Assembly (NCBI RefSeq): GCF_003641185.1
Contig: NZ_CP032757.1
Coordinates: forward strand, 1,922,001 to 1,986,000
DNA: 64,000 bases
Source of the DNA: Lactiplantibacillus pentosus
GTDB lineage: Bacteria > Bacillota > Bacilli > Lactobacillales > Lactobacillaceae
Direction of reading: 5' to 3'
Shown here: positions 1-8,770 of the stretch, piece by piece
Layout: each line of letters opens with the position of its first letter
Position numbering within the stretch: the first letter of the stretch is position 1
Program-made: the position numbers and the translations under genes
Notes under the pieces: model-generated
Told to the model about the DNA's origin: nothing
Database searches by the model: none
The model's input: the letters and a program-made list of their open reading frames with translations, nothing else

Positions 1-860
1 AACAGTTATTTATCAGTCAGCCGTCACTCTCGCAAGCGATGAAGGAACTGGAACGGGAATATCAAGTCCAGTTGTTTTATCGTAGCAAGACCGGAATCAC
101 GTTAACGGATGCTGGCCGCGAATTTATCAACTATTCGCGCAGCGTACTCGACCAAGTCAACCTACTCAATGAGCATTTTGGTCAGGGGACCGTTCGCAAG
201 CGAATCTTCAGTGTATCGGCCCAGCACTATGCCTTCGTCGTTCACGCCTTTGTCCAACTAGTCAAAGAAATTGGTGGCGATACTTACCAGTTCACCCTGC
301 GCGAAACGGAAACCGAAAACGTGCTCAATGACGTCCAGACGTTGAAGAGCGAACTCGGCGTCATTTACCTCAATCAATTCAACCGGACCGTCCTGAGCCG
401 CCTGATCGCCGAAAAAGACCTACAGTTCGTCCCACTCTTTGAAGCACACCCGCACGTCTTTGTGGGGCGCGACAACCCGCTGACGCGCAAAAAGACGTTG
501 ACGCTGGCCGACCTTCAAGATTACCCCTACCTCTCTTATGAGCAGGGCGACACCAGCTCATTTTATTTTTCAGAAGAAATTCTCAGCACCTTGCCGCACA
601 AAAAGCACATCCGCATCAGTGACCGCGCCACGATTTTTAATCTGATGGTCGGCTTAAACGGCTACACCATCAGCTCGGGAATCATTAGTAGCGAACTCAA
701 TGACGAAAAAATCGTCGCCATTCCGCTCAAAGTCGACGATGCCATGACGCTGGGCTATCTGCGGCATAAAAAAATCGAATTGAGTGCGACGGCTCAACGC
801 TACTTGGCACTGCTGAAGCAGCATATTCGGGGGTATGGATTCGACGTTTTTGATGATTAG
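1..860 (+). CDS. LysR-family transcriptional regulator (5' end outside window)
   Basis: The frame is open back to the first bases of the window. The residues before the first in-window Met read QLFISQPSLSQA, the recognition helix of a LysR winged helix-turn-helix, so the gene begins upstream and position 39 is not the start. About 12 residues before and 30 after this Met finish the DNA-binding domain (LFYRSKTGITLTDAGREF). The remaining roughly 220 residues have the length and pattern of a LysR effector-binding domain. LysR proteins usually control a divergent or nearby gene. The MFS gene at 1038-2513 converges on it, so the target is more likely to the left, outside the window. The effector is unknown. 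Confidence 0.93.
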   Translation, partial: QLFISQPSLSQAMKELEREYQVQLFYRSKTGITLTDAGREFINYSRSVLDQVNLLNEHFGQGTVRKRIFSVSAQHYAFVVHAFVQLVKEIGGDTYQFTLRETETENVLNDVQTLKSELGVIYLNQFNRTVLSRLIAEKDLQFVPLFEAHPHVFVGRDNPLTRKKTLTLADLQDYPYLSYEQGDTSSFYFSEEILSTLPHKKHIRISDRATIFNLMVGLNGYTISSGIISSELNDEKIVAIPLKVDDAMTLGYLRHKKIELSATAQRYLALLKQHIRGYGFDVFDD

Positions 861-930
861 ATGCCAATTTTTTAGCCTTGGGCAACGCAAATGGGGACTT
901 AATGCAGCAGGCTACCGCGAATTCACCACG

Positions 931-972
931 GATCATAAAAGGACCTCCCACCTGGAAGGTCCTTTTATGATC
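931..972. terminator. Long perfect hairpin, bidirectional terminator
   Basis: A 16-bp perfect inverted repeat (GATCATAAAAGGACCT and its complement) surrounds a 10-base loop. It lies between the convergent LysR and MFS genes and has A/T-rich arms at both sides, as expected of a shared Rho-independent terminator. Confidence 0.85.
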
Positions 973-1037
973 TAGCATCGTTTCATCGAAACACACGACT
1001 AGTCACGACATAATTCGCTGCGCGTTATTCAGGTATA

Positions 1038-2513
1038 TCACGCTTCTGCCTGCCGCCGGGCTTCTCGCCGTTGCGCCCACAGATTCAGGACTAAGGCGGC
1101 AATCATCAGTCCAAACGCTAGAATCATGATATTCTGTAGTCCGGTATGCAGAATCTGGCGCATCATCGGGACGAGGTTGGCAGGCAACCGTCCGGCGCGA
1201 CTCGCATCACTGAGCTGATTCATCATCGCCATGGTGATTTTGCCATCGGAACGGGCGACACCACTAGCTAAGGCTTGGTTCATGATTAAACCAAAGATGG
1301 CCGTCGTAAAGGTCTGACTCAGCATTCGAATTAAATAGCTAAAAGAGGTCGCCACTGGAATATCGCGCTGATCCGCATCAACTTGCACTTTAACTTGTAG
1401 CTCATTAAAGCAAGCCCCGTTGCCCCAACCTTCGAAAAAACCAGCCAAAAGCAAGACCCAGTATGGTAATTTGACACCACCAAGCATCAATGGGACGAAG
1501 GTCAGCGTTAAAATAATAATATTAATCGTCAAGACCTGATGCGGGGTCAAACGCCGCCGCATCCGCGGTACCGACTCACTGCCGCCAAAATTGGCAAAGG
1601 CGCTCGGAATCTGCGTGGCACCCCCAATTAATGCCGACGTTCCAAGCAAGCCCTGCGCCCACATAGGACTATAGGTCAAAAAGGCCACGAACGCACCCCA
1701 AATGAGCACGAATAAGACGAAGTCGACCACTAAGGGGCTGTTTTTAAACAGTCGGCCAGGAATGACCGGATCGACTGCTCGCCGCTCAACAATTGTTAAA
1801 CTGCCAAGTATGACCAGCGCCGCCACGATGACGATTGCCACGATCCAGAGTGAGACCATCCCAATCAATTCGATGCCACCAAGCAGGCTGATGATGCCGA
1901 CTGCCATCAACAACGCACCGGCGCGATCCATCGGCTGCAAGTTATGTTGTCGTTTGGGTTCCTGATAGAAGATCTGCAACAGCAAGGCCGATAAGATTCC
2001 AATCGGCACGTTTAGATAAAAGATCCAGTGCCAGGACCAAACATCGACGATCACCCCGCCGACCATTGGCCCAATGATCGTTGCCATGCTAAAGCAAGCT
2101 GAGACCAAGCCCAGTGCCCGCATCCGTTCGCGCGGATCCTTAAAAATATCCGCGTACATAATATATGGCAGTGAGATCATCCCACCGTTACCCAGCCCGG
2201 CGATACCACGGGCAATAATCAAGAACCAGATATTAGGTGCGAGACCTTGTAACAACGAGCCAACGATAAACAGGCTAGTCGTCATCTGGTAGGCCCGTTT
2301 ATTCCCTAACCGCTCGCCCAACTTCGACCAAATCAAAGTGGAGACAGCCGTTCCAAGCAGGAAGACGGCCACGATCCAGGCCATCAATCGCAACCCGTGC
2401 AAATCCGCGATAATGGCGGGTAACGCCGTATTCACGTTAGTACTATCGATTCCGGCCATCACGTTTGAGAGTAAGAGGGCCCCTTGAACAAAATAAATGG
2501 CGCGTCGATTCAC
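1038..2513 (-). CDS. MFS drug:H+ antiporter, DHA2 (14-TM) type
   Basis: A membrane transporter of about 491 residues. The N-terminal part has the hallmark DHA2 sequence GIDSTNVNTALPAI in the first membrane segment, then the motif A-like loop SKLGERLGNKRAYQ. The length and many hydrophobic stretches fit the 14-segment EmrB/QacA type, which exports toxic compounds in exchange for protons. The substrate cannot be read from sequence. I place the start at the GTG at 2513 (VNRRAIYF), which lies directly before the first membrane segment. A longer frame reaches 2648, but its extra residues are hydrophilic and fall on a leader with two hairpins and a possible promoter. Confidence 0.88.
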   Translation of the reverse strand: MNRRAIYFVQGALLLSNVMAGIDSTNVNTALPAIIADLHGLRLMAWIVAVFLLGTAVSTLIWSKLGERLGNKRAYQMTTSLFIVGSLLQGLAPNIWFLIIARGIAGLGNGGMISLPYIMYADIFKDPRERMRALGLVSACFSMATIIGPMVGGVIVDVWSWHWIFYLNVPIGILSALLLQIFYQEPKRQHNLQPMDRAGALLMAVGIISLLGGIELIGMVSLWIVAIVIVAALVILGSLTIVERRAVDPVIPGRLFKNSPLVVDFVLFVLIWGAFVAFLTYSPMWAQGLLGTSALIGGATQIPSAFANFGGSESVPRMRRRLTPHQVLTINIIILTLTFVPLMLGGVKLPYWVLLLAGFFEGWGNGACFNELQVKVQVDADQRDIPVATSFSYLIRMLSQTFTTAIFGLIMNQALASGVARSDGKITMAMMNQLSDASRAGRLPANLVPMMRQILHTGLQNIMILAFGLMIAALVLNLWAQRREARRQAEA

Positions 2514-2534
2514 AAAAAGACTTCTTTCTATGCC

Positions 2535-2607
2535 GTCACCACCGTAACCGCTGTGGTGACCTGTAATTTCCCGCAAAAAACAGGCGGTATCCGAAAATAC
2601 GCGCCTG
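2535..2607 (-). promoter_or_regulatory. Leader of the MFS gene with two inverted repeats
   Basis: Two hairpins lie between a possible promoter and the GTG start of the exporter. The proximal one (2535-2560) pairs GTCACCAC with GTGGTGAC across 10 bases. The distal one (2581-2607) pairs CAGGCG plus GTAT with ATAC plus CGCCTG around a small loop, with one bulged base. A possible -10 (TATACT, 2628-2633) and a weak -35 (TTGCCA, 2653-2658) are 19 bases apart. The repeats could be operators for a local repressor or an RNA switch. Neither ends in a U-tract. Confidence 0.5.
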
Positions 2608-2813
2608 CAAATTAACGTACGCTTTCTAGTATACCGCTTGACCCCCATCCCCTGGCAAGCCCCAAACGGTCTTTTTACGAACAGAATTCGAGTTATTTGC
2701 GACTAGTAATCTTAAAACCAATCCGCTGCGCTGAGCTTATCAGTAAATCCGATCATGAAGTCCATTGCTCACCAATAAATGAAGCGCGCGTGTCCAAACA
2801 CACAGCTAAATAA

Positions 2814-2845
2814 AAACCAAGCCCGGAAAAGCCCAAGCTTGGTTT
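2814..2845 (-). terminator. Terminator after the CtpA gene
   Basis: A 9-bp stem (AAACCAAGC with GCTTGGTTT) is followed on the minus strand by TTTTTATTTA. It starts six bases past the ctpA stop. Confidence 0.8.
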
Positions 2846-2850
2846 CTAAA

Positions 2851-4329
2851 TTAATTCGTTTTTTCGATCAACTTCATGGCCGCATCATAGGCGCGGTCGT
2901 TGTCGCTGATTTTATTTGCTAATTCAGTTTCAATCTTCGTCAACGTCTGCTTGTCAACTTTACCAGTGGCACTCAACTTTGCGTGCTTCTGATATTGTTT
3001 GACAGCTGCCGTGGTGGAATCACCGAAGTAACCGTTGACCGTTCCCTTGAAGTAACCTAACGCTTGCAAGTACTTCTGGAACGTCTTGACGTTACTGTTG
3101 ACCTTATCTGCTTGCAAGTCACTCACTTTACTGATGACCGTCAAACTAGCATAACTTGGTTCATCCGCTTTGACATCCGGCGTCAAGCCCTTCTTGTTGA
3201 TCCACGTGCCATTCGGCGTGAGCCACTTGGCAACGGTAATCTTCATTTCGGTCTTATCGCTAAAGGTCGTGACCGTTTGGACCGTCCCTTTACCATAGGA
3301 CTGTGAACCAACTAATTTAACGCCAGCAGACTGGTGCAAGGCGGCCGAGAAGATTTCTGCAGCCGAGGCACTCCCACCGTCGATCAAAACGGTCGTTGGT
3401 TTGGTCTCCTTAAAGCCACCGTCATACTTCTTAGAAGCGGTGTACTTCTCAGTTGAACCGTCCCGTGCTTCGACTTGCATGATAGTCTTCCCGTTCTTCA
3501 GGAAGATAGAGGCCATCTTGAGCGCTGCCGTCATCAAACCACCGGGGTTCCCACGCATATCGATAACTAACTTCTTGGCGCCCTTCTTATCGAGCGCCTT
3601 CAATGCAGTCTTGAATTCTTTGGCCGTATTGGTCGAGAAAGTCGAGACGGTGATGTAGCCGATCTTCTTGCTACCACCGACGAGTTTGTAGTCAACGGTC
3701 GTCACCGGAATCTTGGCCCGCTTGAGACTCACGGTGAAGGTCTGTCCGCTGCGTTCAATCGTCAATTTGACGGTCGTGCCAACTTTACCGCGCATCATGT
3801 TGACCGCCTGCGTCAATGTCTTGCCAGAAACCGACTTACCATTGACCGCCTTGATGATATCCTTAGGCTTTAAACCGGCCTTCTTGGCAGGGGTACCGGC
3901 AATTGGCGAGATAATTTGAACATAATTGCCGGACTTTTGAACCTGAGCCCCAATCCCAGAAAATGAGCTATCGATGGTGTCGTTCAGGCTCTCGGTCTCA
4001 CTCTTATCCATGTACTCGGAGAATTTATCTCCTAAAGAATTGACCATCCCGTTGATGGCACCATTCGCCAACTTGTTGGCATTGACCGGTTTATAATAAT
4101 TTTGATTGATGGTCTCGTAGACCGATTCAATCTTTTTCATTGCCTTACTAGTCTGTTGCATACTGCTGAGTTGGGCATTAACTTGCCGACCAATCAACCA
4201 GTACGTTCCGCCAACCCCGATCCCGAGCGCAACGACGATGGAAATAATGTAAGTCCATATGCCGACGCGTCGTTTGGGCCGCGGTGTTTTTTTCAAATGC
4301 GGATTGGTTTGTTTGGGTTCCTCTGACAT
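2851..4329 (-). CDS. S41-family carboxy-terminal processing protease (CtpA/CtpB-like)
   Basis: A 492-residue membrane-anchored serine protease acting outside the membrane. After a basic N-terminus there is one membrane segment at about residues 23-46. A PDZ domain follows at about 115-205 (GIGAQVQKSGN, AGTPAKKAGLKPKDII), and then the S41 catalytic domain. The catalytic Ser is the second Ser of GGSASAAEIF, residue 322. The Lys base is in SQSYGKGT, residue 347, giving the family's usual 25-residue spacing. The last 90 residues form a PG_binding_1 domain (FQKYLQALGYFKGTVNGYFG), which suggests it sits at the cell wall. It is the last gene of the yozE side of the cluster. Confidence 0.95.
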   Translation of the reverse strand: MSEEPKQTNPHLKKTPRPKRRVGIWTYIISIVVALGIGVGGTYWLIGRQVNAQLSSMQQTSKAMKKIESVYETINQNYYKPVNANKLANGAINGMVNSLGDKFSEYMDKSETESLNDTIDSSFSGIGAQVQKSGNYVQIISPIAGTPAKKAGLKPKDIIKAVNGKSVSGKTLTQAVNMMRGKVGTTVKLTIERSGQTFTVSLKRAKIPVTTVDYKLVGGSKKIGYITVSTFSTNTAKEFKTALKALDKKGAKKLVIDMRGNPGGLMTAALKMASIFLKNGKTIMQVEARDGSTEKYTASKKYDGGFKETKPTTVLIDGGSASAAEIFSAALHQSAGVKLVGSQSYGKGTVQTVTTFSDKTEMKITVAKWLTPNGTWINKKGLTPDVKADEPSYASLTVISKVSDLQADKVNSNVKTFQKYLQALGYFKGTVNGYFGDSTTAAVKQYQKHAKLSATGKVDKQTLTKIETELANKISDNDRAYDAAMKLIEKTN

Positions 4330-4359
4330 AACCGAACGTCCTCTTTCCTACGAATAAAT

Positions 4360-4581
4360 TTATGCTTCACTTGCGAGATAGGCTTGCCACGCGTCATCAA
4401 ATATCGTCATTGAAGGCAGGTAACCCGCGTTCAATTCTAAATATTGAGAGACCTCATGAAAATCCTTGCTCTGCTTCGGAAACGACTGATCCAGAAACGC
4501 ATTGTTCGCAAATTCAGCAATCGCATCGGTACTATCAGGGTTCCGTTGGGTCATCAAAAACGTATAAAATGTTTTGTGCAT
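4360..4581 (-). CDS. yozE: YozE family (UPF0346) small protein
   Basis: A 73-residue cytosolic protein that begins [15 protein letters not shown] and keeps the [15 protein letters not shown] core typical of the YozE SAM-like fold. The function of the family is not established. It sits 17 bases after the YpmS-like gene and 30 bases before ctpA, so it is probably co-transcribed with both. The same YpmR-YpmS-YozE neighbourhood occurs in other Firmicutes. Confidence 0.9.
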   Translation of the reverse strand: MHKTFYTFLMTQRNPDSTDAIAEFANNAFLDQSFPKQSKDFHEVSQYLELNAGYLPSMTIFDDAWQAYLASEA

Positions 4582-4598
4582 GTATTCACCTCATCTTC

Positions 4599-5237
4599 TT
4601 AATCACTAGTTTTTGGAATGTGCATTTCAAACTTGAACTGATCGTTCTTCAAATCAAGCTTATCAACACTATAACGAACATCGTGTTTACCGACCAGTTT
4701 ATTCAAATACAGGTCGATCGTCTTACTCTTGGCATTCAACTTGACCCACTTAGGCGTTTTGTAATTATTATTGATGTAATTAATAACGAAGCTGATTGGC
4801 AACGACATTGTGCCGACCGATAAGTTCGTGGCCTTCAGTGAAATATTACCATCATCGATCACGCTTGGCTTCATGGTAATCACAAACGAAACATCCTGAC
4901 CTAATACTTTGGTCGTCCCTAACAGGTAGGCACCCGTGGACCGGACGACGAAGCGATACTTCATGTCTTGACCCTTTTGTAAGTCGGCTAGATAGTAGCT
5001 CGCTAAGGCGTTCAATTGCTTGCGATTCATGGTGATTGGTACACTAGCGGCGTCATTACGGCTGGTGGTCAAACTGGTACTTTCACTTGGTGACCGAAAC
5101 ACTTGCGTTCCAACGTAAGCGCCGGTCCCAATAATTAAGGCAATCAACACGATTGCGACCCATTTCCAAATATTGACGGGCCCCGTCGACTTGGGCGGCT
5201 TCGGACTCGTCGTTTTGGTGTGTTGTGCTTCCCGCAT
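4599..5237 (-). CDS. YpmS family (DUF2140) membrane-anchored protein
   Basis: A 212-residue protein with a short basic/proline-rich N-terminus, one membrane segment (VNIWKWVAIVLIALIIGTGA, about residues 22-42) and an extracytoplasmic domain rich in beta strands. The pattern (MNRKQLNALASYYL, MPLPISF-like segments, a terminal FEMHIPK) matches YpmS/DUF2140. The start at 5237 is chosen because AGGAGG lies seven bases upstream. An earlier in-frame Met at 5273 lies inside the preceding hydrolase gene and has no such site. Its function is unknown. The partner gene upstream encodes a lipase-like SGNH hydrolase. Confidence 0.85.
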   Translation of the reverse strand: MREAQHTKTTSPKPPKSTGPVNIWKWVAIVLIALIIGTGAYVGTQVFRSPSESTSLTTSRNDAASVPITMNRKQLNALASYYLADLQKGQDMKYRFVVRSTGAYLLGTTKVLGQDVSFVITMKPSVIDDGNISLKATNLSVGTMSLPISFVINYINNNYKTPKWVKLNAKSKTIDLYLNKLVGKHDVRYSVDKLDLKNDQFKFEMHIPKTSD

Positions 5238-5250
5238 CTCAATTCCTCCT

Positions 5251-6195
5251 TTATTTTTTAAGTAACCAGGCATCGTGCGTCATCATCGTCTGGTACAGCT
5301 TCGACGTGAAGACCCGATAACCCCGTTTATTCGGATGGAAATTGTCACTCGTCGAAATCAGGTCATTGGTCTTATTCTCCGTCGCCAACGCGCCGTTGAT
5401 GGCCTTTGCACTCGTGAGACTCGTCAACGTTGTCGCACTGGCTGCTTGCTTCAACTTACGAATTTGCGCGGCCGTCTTGTACTGACCATGTGACATCGTC
5501 CAATTAATATCCATAAAATAAGTATGCTTATATTGACTGACCGTCGTCTGCGTCTGATCGTTCCACTGACTGATATAGTGGGTGATCGACGTCACATTCG
5601 GGAAGTTCACATAAATTGGATTATAGATGCTAAAGACAAAAATCGACGCTGATCCATTCAAACTTTGTAATTTATTAAACAGTTTCGTCAGCTTCGTGGC
5701 ATACAAGGTCTGCGCCTTGGCGACCGTGGCATTGTTCTTGGCCGTATTATTCGACGTGATCGATCCTTCCAACGTCTGCAACAAGTCATTACCACCGACC
5801 GTCACTGTTAAAACGTCGGCCTTAGCAATTTTTTGTTGCAACGCTTTAGACTTATTGATTCGCGCCAAAATCTGGTCACTGCGGTCACCGGATTTACCGG
5901 CATTGGTCGTTTTGACCGTCAAATCTTGTTTCTTGGCTAACGTCTGCTTGATCTGACCGACATAGCCGCCTTCGGATTCATCACCGACCCCTTCTGTCAA
6001 TGAATCCCCGACTGCAACGAGGTTGATACTGCTCTTGTGCGGGGTCGTTTTTTGCGTGGCCTTTTTAGTCGTCGTGGGCTTGGTCGTAGTGGCCTCGTCG
6101 TGCGGATGCATCAAGTAGTTGACGCCGAAAAAGACGGCCACCGCGAGGACTGCAACCACCAGTACGACTTTGATGGTTTCTTTAATTTTGGACAT
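5251..6195 (-). CDS. SGNH/GDSL hydrolase, YpmR-like, membrane-anchored
   Basis: A 314-residue secreted or membrane-tethered esterase-type protein. An N-terminal membrane segment (about residues 8-25) is followed by a Thr/Lys-rich spacer. Block I is VAVGDSLTEGVG with the nucleophilic Ser, the third block is TVGGNDLL, and the catalytic Asp/His pair lies in DNFHPNKRGY near the C-terminus. All SGNH catalytic residues are therefore present. The start at 6195 follows TTGGAGG. The physiological ester is unknown. Gene order SGNH hydrolase - YpmS - YozE is conserved in many Firmicutes. Confidence 0.9.
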   Translation of the reverse strand: MSKIKETIKVVLVVAVLAVAVFFGVNYLMHPHDEATTTKPTTTKKATQKTTPHKSSINLVAVGDSLTEGVGDESEGGYVGQIKQTLAKKQDLTVKTTNAGKSGDRSDQILARINKSKALQQKIAKADVLTVTVGGNDLLQTLEGSITSNNTAKNNATVAKAQTLYATKLTKLFNKLQSLNGSASIFVFSIYNPIYVNFPNVTSITHYISQWNDQTQTTVSQYKHTYFMDINWTMSHGQYKTAAQIRKLKQAASATTLTSLTSAKAINGALATENKTNDLISTSDNFHPNKRGYRVFTSKLYQTMMTHDAWLLKK

Positions 6196-6261
6196 GAACC
6201 TCCAACCTTTCTGACACTGGTTATTTGAACGATTGGCTGACAACTTACCCCTAAAACAATA

Positions 6262-6299
6262 AAATGGTCATCATCCCCAAACTGGGACGATCACCATTT
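6262..6299 (-). terminator. Terminator after the DegV gene
   Basis: An imperfect 17-bp stem (AAATGGT...TCCC with GGGA...ACCATTT) around AAAC is followed on the minus strand by TTTTATTGTTTT. It separates the degV transcript from the SGNH hydrolase operon. Confidence 0.85.
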
Positions 6300-6344
6300 A
6301 CCGTTAGCACTCGCAGACAGGTCGTCTGTAAGCCTTCGTTAACT

Positions 6345-7196
6345 TTAAGCTGGTGCCTGGGTATGATATTCCACCGCAAAAGCGCCCGGACCACCATGGG
6401 TTGCGATGATCGGTACTGTTGGTTGAACGCTGACCCGTAAGCTTGGTAAAGCGGCTTGCAAGCGCGCCTTATATTCTTCAACGCGTTCCGTCGCACCAAC
6501 GTGTGAGATTGCGACTTCCACCACGTTCGGTGTCGCAATAATATCTTCAAGAACTTTATCAAAAAACTTATTAATCGCTTTGACGCCACGGCCCTTCATC
6601 TTCACATCTAAAGTGCCATCGTCAACTTCGAGCGCAATTTTCACGTTCAGTAACGTACTGATTGCCCCGGTCAAACGACTGATACGGCCACCGGCAACTA
6701 AGTTATTGAGCGTCATCACACCCATAAATAACTTGGTGTGGGCCTGAGTGGCGTGGATTTGATCAATCACCGTCTGCTTGTCAGCACCATCCTGGGCCAA
6801 CTTGGCTGCAGCAATCACTTGAAAGGCCAACGCCCGGTCCGTGGTGCGCGCATCAATCACCGTTACATCGGTCTTGGTAATCGATGCGGCCTGTTCTGCG
6901 GTGTGAACCGTTCCTGAAATCGCTTCGAGCATGTTGATGCAAATCACGCTTGAGCCATCCGCACCTAACTTGTCAAAAGTTTCAATAAACGTTCCCAGCG
7001 CGGGCTGACTCGTCTTAGGCAAGGACTTGGCCGTTGCCATTTTGCTAATAAATTCCTCACGTGTGATGGTTTCATCTTCCACGTAAATAGTGCCATCGAT
7101 CATGACAGTTAACGGAATCACGGTAATATCGTATTTTTTTACCTCGGCATCCGTCAAATTTGCCGAAGAATCGGTCACAATCTTGATTTTCGTCAT
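6345..7196 (-). CDS. DegV family fatty-acid-binding protein
   Basis: A 283-residue cytosolic protein that opens with KIKIVTDSSANLT, the DegV signature, and keeps the LPKTSQPALGTF segment and a C-terminal THGGPGAFAVEY that line the lipid pocket. Known members (FakB) bind a fatty acid and present it to the kinase FakA. Which chain this one prefers cannot be told. It lies about 105 bases after folA and ends at its own terminator. Confidence 0.93.
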   Translation of the reverse strand: MTKIKIVTDSSANLTDAEVKKYDITVIPLTVMIDGTIYVEDETITREEFISKMATAKSLPKTSQPALGTFIETFDKLGADGSSVICINMLEAISGTVHTAEQAASITKTDVTVIDARTTDRALAFQVIAAAKLAQDGADKQTVIDQIHATQAHTKLFMGVMTLNNLVAGGRISRLTGAISTLLNVKIALEVDDGTLDVKMKGRGVKAINKFFDKVLEDIIATPNVVEVAISHVGATERVEEYKARLQAALPSLRVSVQPTVPIIATHGGPGAFAVEYHTQAPA

Positions 7197-7301
7197 ACTT
7201 TGCCACGCTTTCTTATACTTGTAACGTTAATAAAATCGTTACAATAAATTAATGCTTTCAGTATAGCAGAAATCTGCTTGACTTTCACGATTCGCGCTGA
7301 A

Positions 7302-7799
7302 TTAACGGCGGCGAAAATCGTCAAATTCATACGGATAACGGTTTTTGTCGTCCACCGTTCCAACCTGCTTAGTGACGAGTTGCCACTGCGAATAGTCGAT
7401 CGCAGGCATCCAAGTGTCACCGTCAAAACGCGCGTTGATACGCGTCCGATAGAGATAGTCCGCAATTGGCAGCACGGCCTGAAAGACCACCGCGCCCCCA
7501 ATGACGAAAATCAGTTCATCCGGATTTTTGGCGGCCAGGTCCTTTAAGGCCGCCAAATCAGTCAGTTGTTGCACCCCCGCCGGCAATGCGAGGTCCGACT
7601 GTTGCGACAGGACCCAGTTTGTCCGGTGTGGCAACGGGCGTTTGAATCCCATAAAAGTTTTGCGTCCCATCACCACGTGGTGTCCTGTCGTCAACGTTTT
7701 AAAACGGTGCATGTCCGCTGGCAGGTGCCAAGGTAACTGGCCCTGCTTGCCAATCAGGCCATTTTGGTCCTCCGCCCAGATCAAAGCAATCATCGTCAA
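7302..7799 (-). CDS. folA: Dihydrofolate reductase
   Basis: A 165-residue DHFR that reduces dihydrofolate to tetrahydrofolate with NADPH. The N-terminus IALIWAEDQNGLIG, the folate-binding Asp in LPADMHRFK and the NADPH-binding GRKTF and FVIGGA motifs are all present. It starts eight bases after the thyA stop. Thymidylate synthase makes dihydrofolate and this enzyme recycles it, so the pair forms a functional unit. Confidence 0.97.
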   Translation of the reverse strand: MTMIALIWAEDQNGLIGKQGQLPWHLPADMHRFKTLTTGHHVVMGRKTFMGFKRPLPHRTNWVLSQQSDLALPAGVQQLTDLAALKDLAAKNPDELIFVIGGAVVFQAVLPIADYLYRTRINARFDGDTWMPAIDYSQWQLVTKQVGTVDDKNRYPYEFDDFRRR

Positions 7800-7807
7800 C
7801 CAGCCTC

Positions 7808-8758
7808 CTAAATCGCAACCGGCGCTTTAATGGCCGGTGCGGGGTCATAGCCTTCTAACTTAATATCGCTCATCTGATAATCGAAAATACTGGTATGCGC
7901 ACCATTTAGAACTAACTGTGGTGCCGGTTTGGGTTGCCGGTCCAACTGCGTCTTGATTTGTTCGATGTGGTTGGTATAAATATGGGCGTCCCCCAACGTA
8001 TGCACGAACTCGCCGACTTCTAGTCCAGTCTCCTTCGCAATCAGATGGGTCAACAGCGCATAACTCGCAATGTTAAACGGCACCCCTAAGAAGACGTCTC
8101 CTGAACGTTGGTAGAGCTGACAAGAGAGTTTGCCATCCGCGACATAAAACTGGAACAGCGTGTGACAAGGTGGCAACGCCATACTTGGCACGTCTTCTGG
8201 GTTCCACGCCGAAACGATCAGACGGCGTGAATCAGGATGCGTCTTGATCATGTCGATGACATTGGCGATTTGGTCGATCGTCGACCCTTGACGTGTTTGC
8301 CAATGACGCCACTGTGCGCCGTACACGTCACCTAAGTTACCAAATTTGGCCGCAAAGGCATCGTCATTCACGATTTGGTCATCAAAAGCTTCCATTTGGG
8401 CTTGATAAACCGGTGCAAATGCCGGGTCATCCAACCGTCGATGTTCAAAATTCGTCATGTCCGGGCCATCATAATCGGCACTCGTGACCCAATTCTTAAA
8501 GGCCCATTCGTCCCAGATATGATTGTGGTGTTTTAACAAATATTGAATGTTCGTGTCACCGTGTAAGAACCATAACAATTCACTTTTGATCAACCCAAAT
8601 GGCACCTTTTTAGTCGTCAGTAATGGGAAACCCTGACTCAAATCAAAGCGCATCTGATAACCGAAAATACTGTAAGTCCCAGTTCCGGTACGGTCATCCT
8701 TGTACGTGCCATGTTCTAAAATGGTGCGCGCGAGTTGTAAATAACTATCTTCTAACAT
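7808..8758 (-). CDS. thyA: Thymidylate synthase
   Basis: A 316-residue enzyme converting dUMP to dTMP with methylene-tetrahydrofolate. The catalytic Cys lies in [12 protein letters not shown] at residue 198, and [15 protein letters not shown] and [20 protein letters not shown] are in place. The length of 316 residues equals the Lactobacillus casei type, which has an extra segment of about 50 residues (roughly 90-140) missing in E. coli ThyA. It sits between the ABC-F gene and folA with short gaps. Confidence 0.98.
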   Translation of the reverse strand: MLEDSYLQLARTILEHGTYKDDRTGTGTYSIFGYQMRFDLSQGFPLLTTKKVPFGLIKSELLWFLHGDTNIQYLLKHHNHIWDEWAFKNWVTSADYDGPDMTNFEHRRLDDPAFAPVYQAQMEAFDDQIVNDDAFAAKFGNLGDVYGAQWRHWQTRQGSTIDQIANVIDMIKTHPDSRRLIVSAWNPEDVPSMALPPCHTLFQFYVADGKLSCQLYQRSGDVFLGVPFNIASYALLTHLIAKETGLEVGEFVHTLGDAHIYTNHIEQIKTQLDRQPKPAPQLVLNGAHTSIFDYQMSDIKLEGYDPAPAIKAPVAI

Positions 8759-8770
8759 GCGATCATCCTT

